Part shown: positions 1 to 9,159 of the stretch, piece by piece
Layout: every line of letters begins with the position of its first letter
How positions within the stretch are numbered: the stretch's first letter is position 1
Assembly (NCBI RefSeq): GCF_010093065.1
Contig: NZ_CP048113.1
Coordinates: 3,100,001 to 3,164,000 of the forward strand
DNA: 64,000 nt
Direction of reading: 5' to 3'
Origin: Chitinophaga agri
GTDB taxonomy: Bacteria; Bacteroidota; Bacteroidia; Chitinophagales; Chitinophagaceae
Program-made: the position numbers and the translations under genes
The notes under the pieces: generated by a model
The model's input: only the letters and a program-made list of their open reading frames with translations
What the model was told of the DNA's origin: nothing
Database searches by the model: none

Positions 1-2
1 TA

Positions 3-620
3 CAGGCAAACGCCTATTACATGAACTATAAAAATCAGCTGGTACAGACAGGTCAGCTGAATGATGTAGGTGCCTATACCCGTACCAATATCCCGGACAG
101 CTACCGTACAGGCATCGAGTTACAGGGCAGCACGCGTCTGGGCCGCCTGTTCACACTTTCAGCGAATGCAGCCCTCAGCCGTAATAAGGTGAAAAACTTC
201 AACAACTTCGTTGACAACTACGATACCGGCGTACAGGACACCGTAGTATACAATAGCACGAACATTGCGTTCTCGCCGTCTTTCGTAGGTGGTTATACGT
301 TATCTGCAAGACCGGTGAAAAATCTGGAAGTAAGTCTGATCGGTAAATATGTAAGCAGGCAGTACATGGATAACTCCCAGGTGAAAGAACGCAGCCTGGA
401 CGGGTATTATACCAATGACCTGCGTTTGAATTATGTCATCCCGCAGCGGCTGTTTAAAGAGCTGGGTGTGCAGTTCATGCTAAACAATATCTGGAATGCT
501 AAGTACGCTCCTAACGGATGGACCTACGCATACAAAGAAGAAGGGCGTGAAAAATCGTCTAACGCATATTATCCGATGGCTGGCACCAATTTCTTTGCCG
601 GCATCAATATAGCCTTCTAA
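3..620 (+). CDS. TonB-dependent receptor, C-terminal part (cut by window edge)
   Basis: This is the C-terminal end of an outer-membrane beta-barrel receptor that takes up a ligand with TonB energy. The reading frame is open to the window edge, so the first Met in view is not the true start. The sequence shows alternating amphipathic strands (for example GIELQGSTRLGRLFTLSANA) and ends in an aromatic residue (FAGINIAF), the usual BAM recognition end of barrel proteins. The plug and N-terminal domains lie outside the window, so the substrate cannot be guessed. It looks like an ordinary TonB receptor rather than a SusC, because no SusD follows. It converges on argH across a perfect hairpin. Confidence 0.85.
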   Translation, partial: QANAYYMNYKNQLVQTGQLNDVGAYTRTNIPDSYRTGIELQGSTRLGRLFTLSANAALSRNKVKNFNNFVDNYDTGVQDTVVYNSTNIAFSPSFVGGYTLSARPVKNLEVSLIGKYVSRQYMDNSQVKERSLDGYYTNDLRLNYVIPQRLFKELGVQFMLNNIWNAKYAPNGWTYAYKEEGREKSSNAYYPMAGTNFFAGINIAF

Positions 621-630
621 ATTAGCCTTA

Positions 631-670
631 AAACACAAAGGGCCTGTCAGCAGACAGGCCCTTTGTGTTT
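631..670. terminator. Bidirectional terminator between the TonB receptor and argH
   Basis: A perfect 18-bp inverted repeat (631-648 with 653-670) has a 4-nt loop. Its outer ends are A-rich and T-rich, so it can terminate transcription from both sides of this convergent junction. Confidence 0.85.
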
Positions 671-686
671 ATACAAGCTTTTATGA

Positions 687-2018
687 TCAGCTCAACAGTT
701 TGTTAACCGCTGTGGCTACTTTCTCAAAAGGAAATCCTTTGATCACTTCTTCCATCATCCGGTCTACTGCTGCATTACCCGGATTACCGATACTACCTTC
801 ATGTGTATGGTTAACGGTTTGTGCCGGTGCGAAGTTGCCCTTTTCGATATCGAGTCCGACCTGCTTATAGGCTTCGCGGAAAGGAACACCTTCCAGTACC
901 AGCTGGTTAACTACTTCCACACTGAACAGGTAACGGTATTTCTCATCATCGAGGATGTTTTCCCTGATGCGGATATTTTCCAGCATCAGTCCAGCCATCT
1001 TCAGACAGTCTTTCAGTACACCAAATGCAGGGAAAAGATTTTCTTTCAGCAACTGCAGATCACGGTGGTAACCGCTTGGCAGGTTGGTGATCATCATCGC
1101 GATCTCATTGGGCAGCGCCTGCAGTTTATTACCATGAGAGCGGATCAGTTCCCATACATCCGGGTTCTTTTTGTGTGGCATAATACTGGAACCCGTCGTC
1201 AGTTCATCAGGGAAACTGATAAAGCCGAAGTTCTGGTTCATGAACAGGCAGGCGTCCATAGACATTTTTGCCAGTGTGGAAGCAATACCCGCGAGGGCGA
1301 ATGATACGATCTTTTCAGTCTTACCACGTCCCATCTGTGCATATACGACGTTATAGTTCAGGTCATCAAAACCAAGCAGCTGTGTGGTCATGGTACGGTT
1401 CAGCGGGAAAGAAGAACCATAGCCGGCCGCGGAGCCCAGCGGGTTTTTATTTACGACCTTGTAGGCACCCTGTAAAACAGTCAGGTCATCGACCAGACTC
1501 TCCGCATAAGCGCCGAACCATAATCCAAAGGAAGATGGCATTGCGATCTGCAGGTGTGTATAACCGGGGATCAGGTGATCTTTATACTGGATACTTTTCT
1601 GCTGCAGCAGGTCGAATAAGGTTTTCACCTCGCTTACCAGCACTTCCAGTTCATGACGCAGGAACAGTTTAAGATCAACTAAAACCTGGTCATTACGGGA
1701 ACGTCCGCTGTGAATCTTCTTACCAACTTCTCCGAGTCTGCGGGTCAGCAGTAATTCCACCTGTGAGTGAATGTCTTCCACACCCTCTTCCAGTATGAAG
1801 TTACCTTCCTGTATCTCTTTGTAGATCTGTTTTAATTCCTTCTGCAGCACAGTCAGCTCTTCTGCTGTCAGCAAGCCAATGCTTTCCAGCATAGTGGTGT
1901 GTGCAAGTGAGCCCAGCACGTCAAATGGCGCGAGATAAGCGTCCATTTCACGGTCTTTTCCCACTGTGAATTTGTCCACTTCTGCCAGTGCAGTTTTATC
2001 TTTTTGCCATATTTTCAT
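687..2018 (-). CDS. argH: Argininosuccinate lyase
   Basis: This enzyme cleaves argininosuccinate to arginine and fumarate, the last step of arginine synthesis, in the cytosol as a homotetramer. The fumarase/aspartase-superfamily signature GSSIMPHKKNPD is at residues 276-287 with the mobile-loop catalytic serine at about 277, and the general-acid/base region GYTHLQ is at 152-157. The SGRSRNDQ substrate-binding motif is at 104-111. At 443 aa it is close to the family length of about 450-460. It is the last gene of the eight-gene arg operon and starts 3 bp after the stop of the M20 deacylase gene, so it is probably translationally coupled. Confidence 0.97.
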   Translation of the reverse strand: MKIWQKDKTALAEVDKFTVGKDREMDAYLAPFDVLGSLAHTTMLESIGLLTAEELTVLQKELKQIYKEIQEGNFILEEGVEDIHSQVELLLTRRLGEVGKKIHSGRSRNDQVLVDLKLFLRHELEVLVSEVKTLFDLLQQKSIQYKDHLIPGYTHLQIAMPSSFGLWFGAYAESLVDDLTVLQGAYKVVNKNPLGSAAGYGSSFPLNRTMTTQLLGFDDLNYNVVYAQMGRGKTEKIVSFALAGIASTLAKMSMDACLFMNQNFGFISFPDELTTGSSIMPHKKNPDVWELIRSHGNKLQALPNEIAMMITNLPSGYHRDLQLLKENLFPAFGVLKDCLKMAGLMLENIRIRENILDDEKYRYLFSVEVVNQLVLEGVPFREAYKQVGLDIEKGNFAPAQTVNHTHEGSIGNPGNAAVDRMMEEVIKGFPFEKVATAVNKLLS

Positions 2019-2021
2019 ATT

Positions 2022-3086
2022 CTACAGGATTTCTTCGAGTAAAGTAATATAACTGTCTATACCCTGACGAATTTCGTCGAGGTAAATGTATTCGTCTGCC
2101 GTATGCGAACGGGCGGAATCACCGGGTCCCATCTTGATGGAAGTTCCTGGTATCAGTGCCTGATCGGAAGTGGTCGGCGAGCCATAAGTTGTTTTGCCAT
2201 GACGCAGGCCAGCCTGTACAAACGGATGATCTGCCGGGATACCGGAAGGACGCATACGCATTGAACGTGGCGTTACCTCGCATTGTACATTGGCACGGAT
2301 GATCTCGAGCACTTCTTCCAGCGTATATTGTTCGGTCACACGTACATCGACCACAAAGGTACAATCAGCCGGTACAACGTTATGTGCTTTATTGGAAGTA
2401 TTGATCACTGTCACACTCATTTTAACGGGTCCCAGCGTATCAGATACTTTCGGAAAACGGTAGGTACGGAACCATTCCAGGTCAGGCATTGCTTTATAGA
2501 AAGCGTTTTCCCCTTCATCACGGGCGGCGTGTCCTGCCTTACCGTGCACGGTACAATCCAGTACCATCAGCCCTTTTTCGGCAGTAGCCAGTTGCGTTTG
2601 TGTCGGCTCTCCCACAATAGCGAATTCAATAGCCGGCAATTCTCCAAGAATGCTTTCAACACCATTCCGGCCACTGATCTCTTCTTCTGCTGTTGCTGTG
2701 AGGATGATGTTATAAGCCATATCGTTACGCTCATAGAAATGCAGGAAGGTAGCAATAAGACTTACCAGGCATCCGCCGGCGTCATTGCTGCCAAGGCCGT
2801 ACAATTTACCATCAACAACATCAGGGGAAAAGGGGTCGCGTGTGTATTGCGGGTTAGGCTTTACAGTATCGTGATGAGAATTAAAAACAATTACGGGCTT
2901 TGCAGGATCATAGTGTTTATTCTTTGCCCATATGTTATTCAGGTGCTGCTGGAAAGGAATATTCCTTTCTTTCAAAAATTCACCGATCAGTTGAGCTGTC
3001 CCCTGTTCTTCCCTGCTAATAGAAGGAATGGAGATCAGCCCTTTCAATAATGTTACTGCATCATCATACAGTCGTTGGTTCCACAT
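2022..3086 (-). CDS. M20 family deacylase of the arginine pathway (acyl-citrulline/acyl-ornithine deacylase)
   Basis: This M20 zinc hydrolase removes the N-acyl group late in arginine synthesis. Visible metal-site motifs are SHHD (70-73), the bridging Asp102 in SNDAGG, the AEEE general-base/ligand region (133-136) and Glu160 in VGEPT; the dimerisation domain lies in the middle. Because the operon encodes an ArgF' enzyme that carbamoylates acylated ornithine, the likely substrate is an N-acyl-citrulline (acetyl or succinyl) rather than acetylornithine, as known for Xanthomonas and Bacteroides pathways. That assignment is inferred from context. It lies between argB and argH with gaps of 3-4 bp. 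Confidence 0.85.
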   Translation of the reverse strand: MWNQRLYDDAVTLLKGLISIPSISREEQGTAQLIGEFLKERNIPFQQHLNNIWAKNKHYDPAKPVIVFNSHHDTVKPNPQYTRDPFSPDVVDGKLYGLGSNDAGGCLVSLIATFLHFYERNDMAYNIILTATAEEEISGRNGVESILGELPAIEFAIVGEPTQTQLATAEKGLMVLDCTVHGKAGHAARDEGENAFYKAMPDLEWFRTYRFPKVSDTLGPVKMSVTVINTSNKAHNVVPADCTFVVDVRVTEQYTLEEVLEIIRANVQCEVTPRSMRMRPSGIPADHPFVQAGLRHGKTTYGSPTTSDQALIPGTSIKMGPGDSARSHTADEYIYLDEIRQGIDSYITLLEEIL

Positions 3087-3090
3087 AGGT

Positions 3091-3879
3091 TTAGCGTATT
3101 AAGGTACCCGCTACTGTGTCTGTGGTGTTGCTCTGTACGTCATCAGCGTGACCTATCAGCACTTCTGCCACACCACTTTCAATAGCTGCGAAAGCATTTT
3201 CCAGTTTAGGCAGGATTCCGTCTGTCAGTACGTTATCAGCTTTTAATTCTTCGTAGATCTGACGGTCTATCAGATTGATGACTGCATTATCATCATTTGC
3301 ATCATGCAATACACCTTTCTTTTCGAAACAATAGATCAGTCTTACACTGTAGTGTTGAGACAAAGCGATGGCGAGAGAAGAAGCGATAGTATCTGCATTG
3401 GTATTCAGGATCTGTCCCTTACCGTCGTGTGTAAGCGGCGCGAATACCGGCGTCATACCAGCTTCCAGCAATGCTTGCAGCGGTGCAGCCTGTACGCTGT
3501 CAGTGGTCACATCTCCTACAAATCCGAAGTCTATTTCTTTCACAGGGCGTTTCACTGCAGGAATAATATTGGCATCTGCACCGGTGAGACCGATCGCGTT
3601 ACATCCATTCGCCTGCAGCTTAGCAACCAGCTGTTTGTTCACTAATCCTCCGTACACCATTGTCACTACGTCAATCGTAGCAGCATCGGTGATGCGGCGG
3701 CCGTTCACATACCTTGATGCTATACCTAACTGATCGCCCATGCGGGTGGCTATTTTGCCACCCCCATGGATGAGTATCTTCTTTCCCTTTATAGCAGCGA
3801 ACTTTTGCAGGAACGCTTCCAGTAAGGTAGGATTATCGATGACGTTTCCGCCTACTTTTATTACGAACAGATCGATCAT
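3091..3879 (-). CDS. argB: Acetylglutamate (or succinylglutamate) kinase
   Basis: The enzyme phosphorylates N-acyl-glutamate with ATP, the second step of arginine synthesis. Amino-acid-kinase-fold motifs are visible: N-terminal KVGGN (8-12), the glycine-rich phosphate loop HGGGK (38-42) and LNTNAD (158-163) at the nucleotide site. At 262 aa it is the short form. Arginine-inhibited hexameric NAGKs carry an extra N-terminal helix that is absent here, so direct feedback inhibition is not expected. Its ATG overlaps the argF' stop as ATGA, indicating translational coupling. Whether it prefers acetyl- or succinyl-glutamate cannot be read from the sequence. Confidence 0.93.
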   Translation of the reverse strand: MIDLFVIKVGGNVIDNPTLLEAFLQKFAAIKGKKILIHGGGKIATRMGDQLGIASRYVNGRRITDAATIDVVTMVYGGLVNKQLVAKLQANGCNAIGLTGADANIIPAVKRPVKEIDFGFVGDVTTDSVQAAPLQALLEAGMTPVFAPLTHDGKGQILNTNADTIASSLAIALSQHYSVRLIYCFEKKGVLHDANDDNAVINLIDRQIYEELKADNVLTDGILPKLENAFAAIESGVAEVLIGHADDVQSNTTDTVAGTLIR

Positions 3880-4835
3880 ACGATATTACCTTTTAATATC
3901 TCGCTTAATACAGCCTGCGCTGCCCATACGCGGTTGGCCGCTTCCGGGATCACGATAGCATTAGGGCCGTCCAGTACCTCATCTGCAATTACCACGTTCC
4001 TTCTTACAGGCAGGCAGTGCATAATTTTAGCAGCATTAGTGCCTTTCAGTTTATCATTGGTTACCATCCAGCTGCTATCCGTGCAGGTGATCTTGCCATA
4101 ATCTTTATAGGAAGACCAGTTCTTCACGTATACGAAGTCAGCACCTTCCAGTGCTTTATCCTGATCGTATTCGATCTGTGCATTACCGGTGAATTTCGGG
4201 TCCAGCTCATATCCTTCGGGATGGGTGATCACAAAGTCAGCTTCACCCCAGCCATTGATCCACTGAGCGAAAGAGTTTGGAACAGCCTGTGGCAGCGGTT
4301 TTACGTGCGGCGCCCAGGTCATTACCACTTTCGGTCTGCGGGGCTGCTGCCATTGCTCCTTAATGGTGATCACATCCGTTAAGCTCTGCAAAGGGTGTAG
4401 CGTAGCGCTTTCGAGGCTTACAACAGGCACACCTGCATACTTAATGAACTGATTGATATATTTCTCCTTGTAATCAGATTCTTTATCTTTCAGGCCCGGG
4501 AATGTACGGATCGCCATGATATCGAAGTACTGCCCCATTACAGCTGCAGCTTCTTTCACGTGTTCCGATGTATTTCCGTTCATGATAGCGCCATCATTCA
4601 TTTCCAGCTGCCAGCCTTCCTTGTCTATGTTAAATACTACCACTTCCATTCCCAGGTTCTTCGCCGCCACCTGCGTACTCAGACGTGTTCGCAGACTGGG
4701 GTTCAGGAATATCATACCCAGTGTTTTGTTCTCACCTAAAGTTCTGTCTTTGAAAGGCTGTTTTTTGTAGTCCAGTGCGATATCCACTAAACGCGGGACA
4801 CTTGGAACATCATCTACGGAAATAAATTGTTTCAT
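3876..4835 (-). CDS. argF': N-acyl-ornithine carbamoyltransferase (ArgF' type, likely succinylornithine)
   Basis: This aspartate/ornithine carbamoyltransferase-fold enzyme carbamoylates acylated ornithine. The carbamoyl-phosphate motif is SLRTR (47-51), with HPLQ at 147-150 and HCLPVRRN at 273-280. The protein resembles the Bacteroides fragilis succinylornithine transcarbamylase over its whole length, including MTWAPH and THPEGYELDPKF. At the residue that separates acetyl- from succinyl-specific enzymes (Glu in Xanthomonas, Pro in B. fragilis) it has Ser90 in NTSEH. As I recall, mutation of that Glu to small residues gave succinyl specificity, so succinylornithine is the favoured guess. Free ornithine is unlikely. 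Confidence 0.9.
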   Translation of the reverse strand: MKQFISVDDVPSVPRLVDIALDYKKQPFKDRTLGENKTLGMIFLNPSLRTRLSTQVAAKNLGMEVVVFNIDKEGWQLEMNDGAIMNGNTSEHVKEAAAVMGQYFDIMAIRTFPGLKDKESDYKEKYINQFIKYAGVPVVSLESATLHPLQSLTDVITIKEQWQQPRRPKVVMTWAPHVKPLPQAVPNSFAQWINGWGEADFVITHPEGYELDPKFTGNAQIEYDQDKALEGADFVYVKNWSSYKDYGKITCTDSSWMVTNDKLKGTNAAKIMHCLPVRRNVVIADEVLDGPNAIVIPEAANRVWAAQAVLSEILKGNIV

Positions 4836-4863
4836 TTTTAGTATGGCTCTGATGATGATTTAT

Positions 4864-5994
4864 TTAGTTTTTCTCTACTTCCTGTTTGAACGCAGTCAGG
4901 AACTGATCTGCATGTTCCATGGTCAGTGCCAGGGAAGGCAGCAGTCTGATCACGTTCGGCTTCGCTTCACCGGTAAAGATCCTGTGCTTAAACAACAATT
5001 CTTTTCTCACATGGTTCAGCGACTCCGGCAACTCGATACCGATCATCAGGCCTCTGCCTCTTACTTCTTTTACCTGTGGGAATTGTTTCAGCTGTTCGAT
5101 CAGGTATCCGCCTACTTTAGCTGCATTTGCGATCAGATCATCCTGCTCGATCACTTCCAGCACGGAGAGTGCAGCAGCGCAGGCCAGGTGGTTACCACCG
5201 AAGGTTGTGCCCAGCAGACCGTAAGAAGCCTGGATATGCGGCGCGATGATGATAGCACCGATCGGGAAGCCGTTACCCATACCTTTTGCCATTGTGTAGA
5301 TGTCAGCATTTACACCAGCAAAATCATGAGAGTAGAATTTACCGCTTCTGCCATAACCACACTGTACGCTATCTGCAATAAATACAGCGTTATGTGCATC
5401 ACACAGACTTCTGATCTTTTGCAGGAAAGATTCACTGGCAACCTGGATACCGCCTACGCCCTGAATACCTTCGATGATAACAGAAGATACTTCATATTGT
5501 TTAAATGCGGCTTCCAGTGCGGCTTCATCCTGCCATGGCAGGAATACCACGTTATCAGTTTCATTCACAGGCGCCACGATCTTTGGATTATCGGTCGCAG
5601 CTACAGCCAGTGACGTTCTGCCGTGGAACGACTTTTTAAACGCAATGATCTTCTTCTTACCGTTGTGGAAAGAGGCCAGTTTCAGCGCGTTTTCATTTGC
5701 TTCAGCACCGGAATTACAAAGGAACAGCTGGTAATCTTCCTTACCGGAGATCTTACCCAGTTTTTCTGCCAGTTGCTGTTGCAATGGTATTTTGATAGAG
5801 TTGGAATAGAACCCTACTTTACTTAACTGATCAGTTAATCTCTTTACGTAATGCGGGTGTGTATGACCGATGGAGATAACGGCATGACCGCCATAAAGGT
5901 CCAGGTACTGGTTGCCTTTATCGTCCCATACATTGGAACCGGCAGCCCTTTCTATTGTGATGTCATTGATGGGATATACGTCGAATAATTGCAT
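4864..5994 (-). CDS. argD: Acyl-ornithine aminotransferase (class III PLP enzyme)
   Basis: This enzyme transaminates N-acyl-glutamate semialdehyde to N-acyl-ornithine using glutamate and PLP. Fold-type I class III features are visible: NSGAEANENALK (94-105) for phosphate binding, FHGRT (123-127), Asp208 at the PLP pyridine nitrogen in ADSVQ, and the PLP lysine at about 237 in TMAKGMGNG. At 376 aa it is at the short end of the ArgD range. The position between argC and argF' in a complete arg operon argues for ArgD rather than a GABA or catabolic ornithine aminotransferase. A 67-bp gap separates it from argC upstream. Confidence 0.93.
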   Translation of the reverse strand: MQLFDVYPINDITIERAAGSNVWDDKGNQYLDLYGGHAVISIGHTHPHYVKRLTDQLSKVGFYSNSIKIPLQQQLAEKLGKISGKEDYQLFLCNSGAEANENALKLASFHNGKKKIIAFKKSFHGRTSLAVAATDNPKIVAPVNETDNVVFLPWQDEAALEAAFKQYEVSSVIIEGIQGVGGIQVASESFLQKIRSLCDAHNAVFIADSVQCGYGRSGKFYSHDFAGVNADIYTMAKGMGNGFPIGAIIIAPHIQASYGLLGTTFGGNHLACAAALSVLEVIEQDDLIANAAKVGGYLIEQLKQFPQVKEVRGRGLMIGIELPESLNHVRKELLFKHRIFTGEAKPNVIRLLPSLALTMEHADQFLTAFKQEVEKN

Positions 5995-6061
5995 GGTAGC
6001 TCAGATTGTTTTCCCGTTTGAAGCGGGAGGATTGTAAAAAAATTGGCACTGGCCGGCATAG

Positions 6062-7051
6062 TTAAAATACGATAGACTTCAGCCTTAAACCTGCAGTTTC
6101 ATCAAATCCAAACATAAGGTTCATATTCTGAACCGCCTGACCTGATGCACCTTTCAACAGATTATCCTCAATGGAGTGGATCACCAGTTTGTTACCCACT
6201 TTTTCCAGCTGGATCAACACTTTGTTTGTGTTCACCACCTGTTTCAGATCTATCTGTTTATCACTTACGTGCGTGAACGGATGTGCTGCATAATAGGCTT
6301 TGTACAGCTGCTGCGCTTCTTCCAGCGACAAGTCGCTCTGCAGATAAGAAGTGACCCAGATACCTCTGGGGAAGTCACCGCGAACCGGTACGAAGTTAAC
6401 GTCTCCGGTAAAGGAAGGCTGCAACAGCTGCAGGCTTCGTCGTATTTCTTTCAGGTGCTGATGAGACAGTACTTTATACGTAGAGATGTTATTGGCTCTC
6501 CAGGTAAAATGGGAAGTAGCCTGGAGGCTCTGTCCTGCACCGGTAGAACCGGTGATACCTGTTGTATGTACTTCAGTCAGCAACCCGGCTTTAGCCAGTG
6601 GCAACAATCCTAACTGGATACCTGTTGCAAAACAGCCCGGGTTGGCAATATTATTTGCTGTAATGATCTGTTCGCGTTGCATTTCCGGAAGACCGTATAC
6701 AAACTCGCGGTCTTTCACTGTTTCACCTAACCTGAAGTCCTGGCTCAGGTCGATGATCTTCACAGCAGGAGCGATATCTGTTACTTCCAGAAATTTCTTT
6801 GCTTCTCCATGACCCAGGCAGAGGAACAGCACATCAATGTCGCTGCTCACCTCTCCGGTGAAGGTCATTTCAGTTTCCCCCAGCAGGTCGGAATGCACTG
6901 CGTACAGGGGATTACCGGCGTTACTCCGGCTATTGACATAAGTAATTTCTACGTTGGGATGATTCAATAAAAGACGGATCATTTCTCCACCGCCATAACC
7001 AGCGCCACCAATAATACCAGCTTTTATTTTCTTGTCATTTGCCATTTTCAT
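6062..7051 (-). CDS. argC: N-acetyl-gamma-glutamyl-phosphate reductase
   Basis: The enzyme reduces N-acyl-glutamyl phosphate to the semialdehyde with NADPH. A Rossmann glycine motif, GGAGYGGGE, lies at 15-23, and the catalytic cysteine is Cys140 in ANPGCFATG. The acyl-phosphate pocket RGDFPRGI follows in the C-terminal domain. At 329 aa it has normal length for type 1 ArgC. A second ATG two codons inside (MANDKK) may be the true start; the difference is trivial. It is followed by argD and preceded by argG in the operon. Confidence 0.95.
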   Translation of the reverse strand: MKMANDKKIKAGIIGGAGYGGGEMIRLLLNHPNVEITYVNSRSNAGNPLYAVHSDLLGETEMTFTGEVSSDIDVLFLCLGHGEAKKFLEVTDIAPAVKIIDLSQDFRLGETVKDREFVYGLPEMQREQIITANNIANPGCFATGIQLGLLPLAKAGLLTEVHTTGITGSTGAGQSLQATSHFTWRANNISTYKVLSHQHLKEIRRSLQLLQPSFTGDVNFVPVRGDFPRGIWVTSYLQSDLSLEEAQQLYKAYYAAHPFTHVSDKQIDLKQVVNTNKVLIQLEKVGNKLVIHSIEDNLLKGASGQAVQNMNLMFGFDETAGLRLKSIVF

Positions 7052-7068
7052 CTGTTTTACGCCGCCGG

Positions 7069-8268
7069 CTATTTGCCCTTGACACTTTCTGCAATCTGAT
7101 GCCAGATCATCGTCTGGTTACCAAATATTTTGCTGAAGCCTCTTACATCTTCACCACTCCAGCCACTGTTCATTTCGCCGTACTTACCGAATTTGCTGCT
7201 CATCAGATCAAATTCAGATTTGATACCAGTTACCTGGAAACGGTAAGGCTGTAAAGTAAGATATACTTCGCCTGTGACGTGTTCCTGGCTGTGTTGCAGG
7301 AATGCTTCGATGTCGCGCATTACCGGGTCCATTACCTGACCTTCATGCAGCCAGTTACCGTAGAACTGGGATAACTGATCTTTCCAGGTCAGCTGCCATT
7401 TGGTGAGTACGTGTTTTTCCAGTGCGTGGTGTGCTTTGATGATAATTACAGGCGCGGCTGCCTCGAACCCAACGCGGCCTTTGATACCGATGATGGTATC
7501 GCCTACGTGGATGTCGCGGCCGATAGCGTAAGGACCAGCCAGTTCCTGCAGGTGCTGAATGGCTTCTGACGGATGAGCGAACGTTTTACCGTTCACGCCG
7601 GTCAGTTCACCTTTCACAAACTGTAAGGATACTTTTTCAGCCCCCTCTTTGGTCAGTTGTGTAGGCCATGCTTCTTCAGGCAGGAAGCCATCGGAGGTCA
7701 GTGTTTCTTTACCGCCTACAGATGTACCCCAGATACCTTTATTGATAGAATAAGCAGCTTTCTCGAAGTTCATTTCCACGCCCTTACCTTTCAGATAAGA
7801 GATCTCCTCTTCACGGCTGAGTTTCAGATCACGGATCGGAGTGATGATCTCAACACCCGGGATCATGATGTGAAAGATCATGTCGAAACGTACCTGGTCA
7901 TTACCAGCACCGGTGCTACCATGCGCAACAGCGTCAGCGCCCAGTTCCTTTACGTGTTGTGCAATAGCCAGTGCCTGTGTAACACGCTCTGCACTTACAC
8001 TCAGTGGGTAGGTGTTGTTCTTGAGCACATTACCAAATACCAGGTATTTGATCGCACTATCATAATAAGAGCGTATTGCATCTACCGTTTTGTGGCTCTT
8101 TACTCCCAGACTATATGCACGTCGTTCAATTTCCTGCAGTTCTTCCGCAGAAAAACCACCGGTATTAACGATTACTGAATGCACTTCATACCCTTTGTCA
8201 TCTGTCAGGTATTTTACGCAATAGGAAGTATCGAGTCCTCCGCTAAATCCAAGTACTACTTTTTTCAT
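7069..8268 (-). CDS. argG: Argininosuccinate synthase
   Basis: This enzyme condenses citrulline and aspartate with ATP to give argininosuccinate. The N-terminal PP-loop SGGLDTS is at residues 9-15 when translation starts at the ATG chosen here, giving 399 aa, the normal length. The open frame extends 10 codons further to a GTG (position 8298), but that extension would place unrelated residues before the conserved MKKVVLGFSGG start, so it was not used. A purine-rich GAGGAG lies about 16 nt before the ATG. The gene sits 17 bp upstream of argC and follows the GNAT gene in the same direction. Confidence 0.95.
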   Translation of the reverse strand: MKKVVLGFSGGLDTSYCVKYLTDDKGYEVHSVIVNTGGFSAEELQEIERRAYSLGVKSHKTVDAIRSYYDSAIKYLVFGNVLKNNTYPLSVSAERVTQALAIAQHVKELGADAVAHGSTGAGNDQVRFDMIFHIMIPGVEIITPIRDLKLSREEEISYLKGKGVEMNFEKAAYSINKGIWGTSVGGKETLTSDGFLPEEAWPTQLTKEGAEKVSLQFVKGELTGVNGKTFAHPSEAIQHLQELAGPYAIGRDIHVGDTIIGIKGRVGFEAAAPVIIIKAHHALEKHVLTKWQLTWKDQLSQFYGNWLHEGQVMDPVMRDIEAFLQHSQEHVTGEVYLTLQPYRFQVTGIKSEFDLMSSKFGKYGEMNSGWSGEDVRGFSKIFGNQTMIWHQIAESVKGK

Positions 8269-8337
8269 TAATGATAAGATTGTGCTCCTCCACCACACTA
8301 CCGTATGGGTGACGCGTTATAATAAAAAAATGATCTC

Positions 8338-9159
8338 TTAAAATATATTGAACAAAAAGAAACGCTTTCTGCTGGACGGTGCGCCGCCTCCGCTGATGCC
8401 ATCCTTACCACTTTTCAGCAATACGAATCTTTTGAAACGGAGCCATCTTTCGAACAGCTTAAAGTTCTCTTTGAATTTTCTGGCTTTCTTCTGGTGTTTG
8501 ATCTGCCCGTCAGCAGCCACCAGTATTTGCGGATGAGCAGCTGTTGCATCCGTCTGAATGTGCAAGGCAGCTTTTTTCAGTGCTTCCTTTTCCGCCTCTT
8601 CTTTTGCTTTTTCCACCGGATCGTAGAGCATGGCAGTACACAGACAGTTCTTACGGTTCTTGCTTGTCAGGACCTCAAAGTTAATACAGCTACGGCAACC
8701 TTTCCAGAACTCTTCATCATCTGTAAGTTCAGAATAGGTAACCGGCTCATAACCGAGTTCCGAGTTGATCTTCATTACCGCAAGACCGGTAGTGAGACCA
8801 AATATTTTTGCGTCAGGGTATTTCTGTCTGGACAGTTCAAATACACGATGTTTGATCGCTTTTGCCACACCATGTCCTCTGAATGCAGGGTTTACGATAA
8901 GTCCTGAGTTGGCCACAAATTTCTCATGTCCCCAGGCTTCGATATAGCAGAAGCCTACCCATTCACCTTTATCTGTTACTGCAATAACAGCCTTACCCTC
9001 CTCCATTTTCAGCTGAACATATTCGGGAGAACGTTTGGCAATACCTGTTCCACGCGCTTTAGCGGAAGCTTCCATCTCATCTGTGATGGTTTTGCCATAA
9101 TGCTTATCGTCAGTGGTAGCCACCCTGACAATGATATTCGGATTTTCCAATTTTGTCAA
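8338..9159 (-). CDS. GNAT acyltransferase heading the arg operon; candidate N-acyl-glutamate synthase
   Basis: A GNAT domain fills roughly residues 8-165, with the acyl-CoA loop RGHGVA at 94-99 and beta-strand 5 around FGLTTG. It is followed by a four-cysteine patch (Cys155, Cys158, Cys172, Cys174) and a lysine-rich, probably flexible tail to residue 273. The operon otherwise lacks argA and argJ, yet ArgB needs acyl-glutamate; this protein is first in the operon and is the obvious candidate for the missing synthase, using acetyl- or succinyl-CoA. That function is inferred from position and fold. The Cys patch may bind a metal, and the basic tail is unlike ArgA. Confidence 0.8.
   Translation of the reverse strand: MTKLENPNIIVRVATTDDKHYGKTITDEMEASAKARGTGIAKRSPEYVQLKMEEGKAVIAVTDKGEWVGFCYIEAWGHEKFVANSGLIVNPAFRGHGVAKAIKHRVFELSRQKYPDAKIFGLTTGLAVMKINSELGYEPVTYSELTDDEEFWKGCRSCINFEVLTSKNRKNCLCTAMLYDPVEKAKEEAEKEALKKAALHIQTDATAAHPQILVAADGQIKHQKKARKFKENFKLFERWLRFKRFVLLKSGKDGISGGGAPSSRKRFFLFNIF

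Noticed and set aside
2283..3050. A 255-codon + strand open frame opposite the M20 deacylase gene
   Set aside because: It is antisense to a conserved enzyme with intact metal motifs; the composition is not protein-like.
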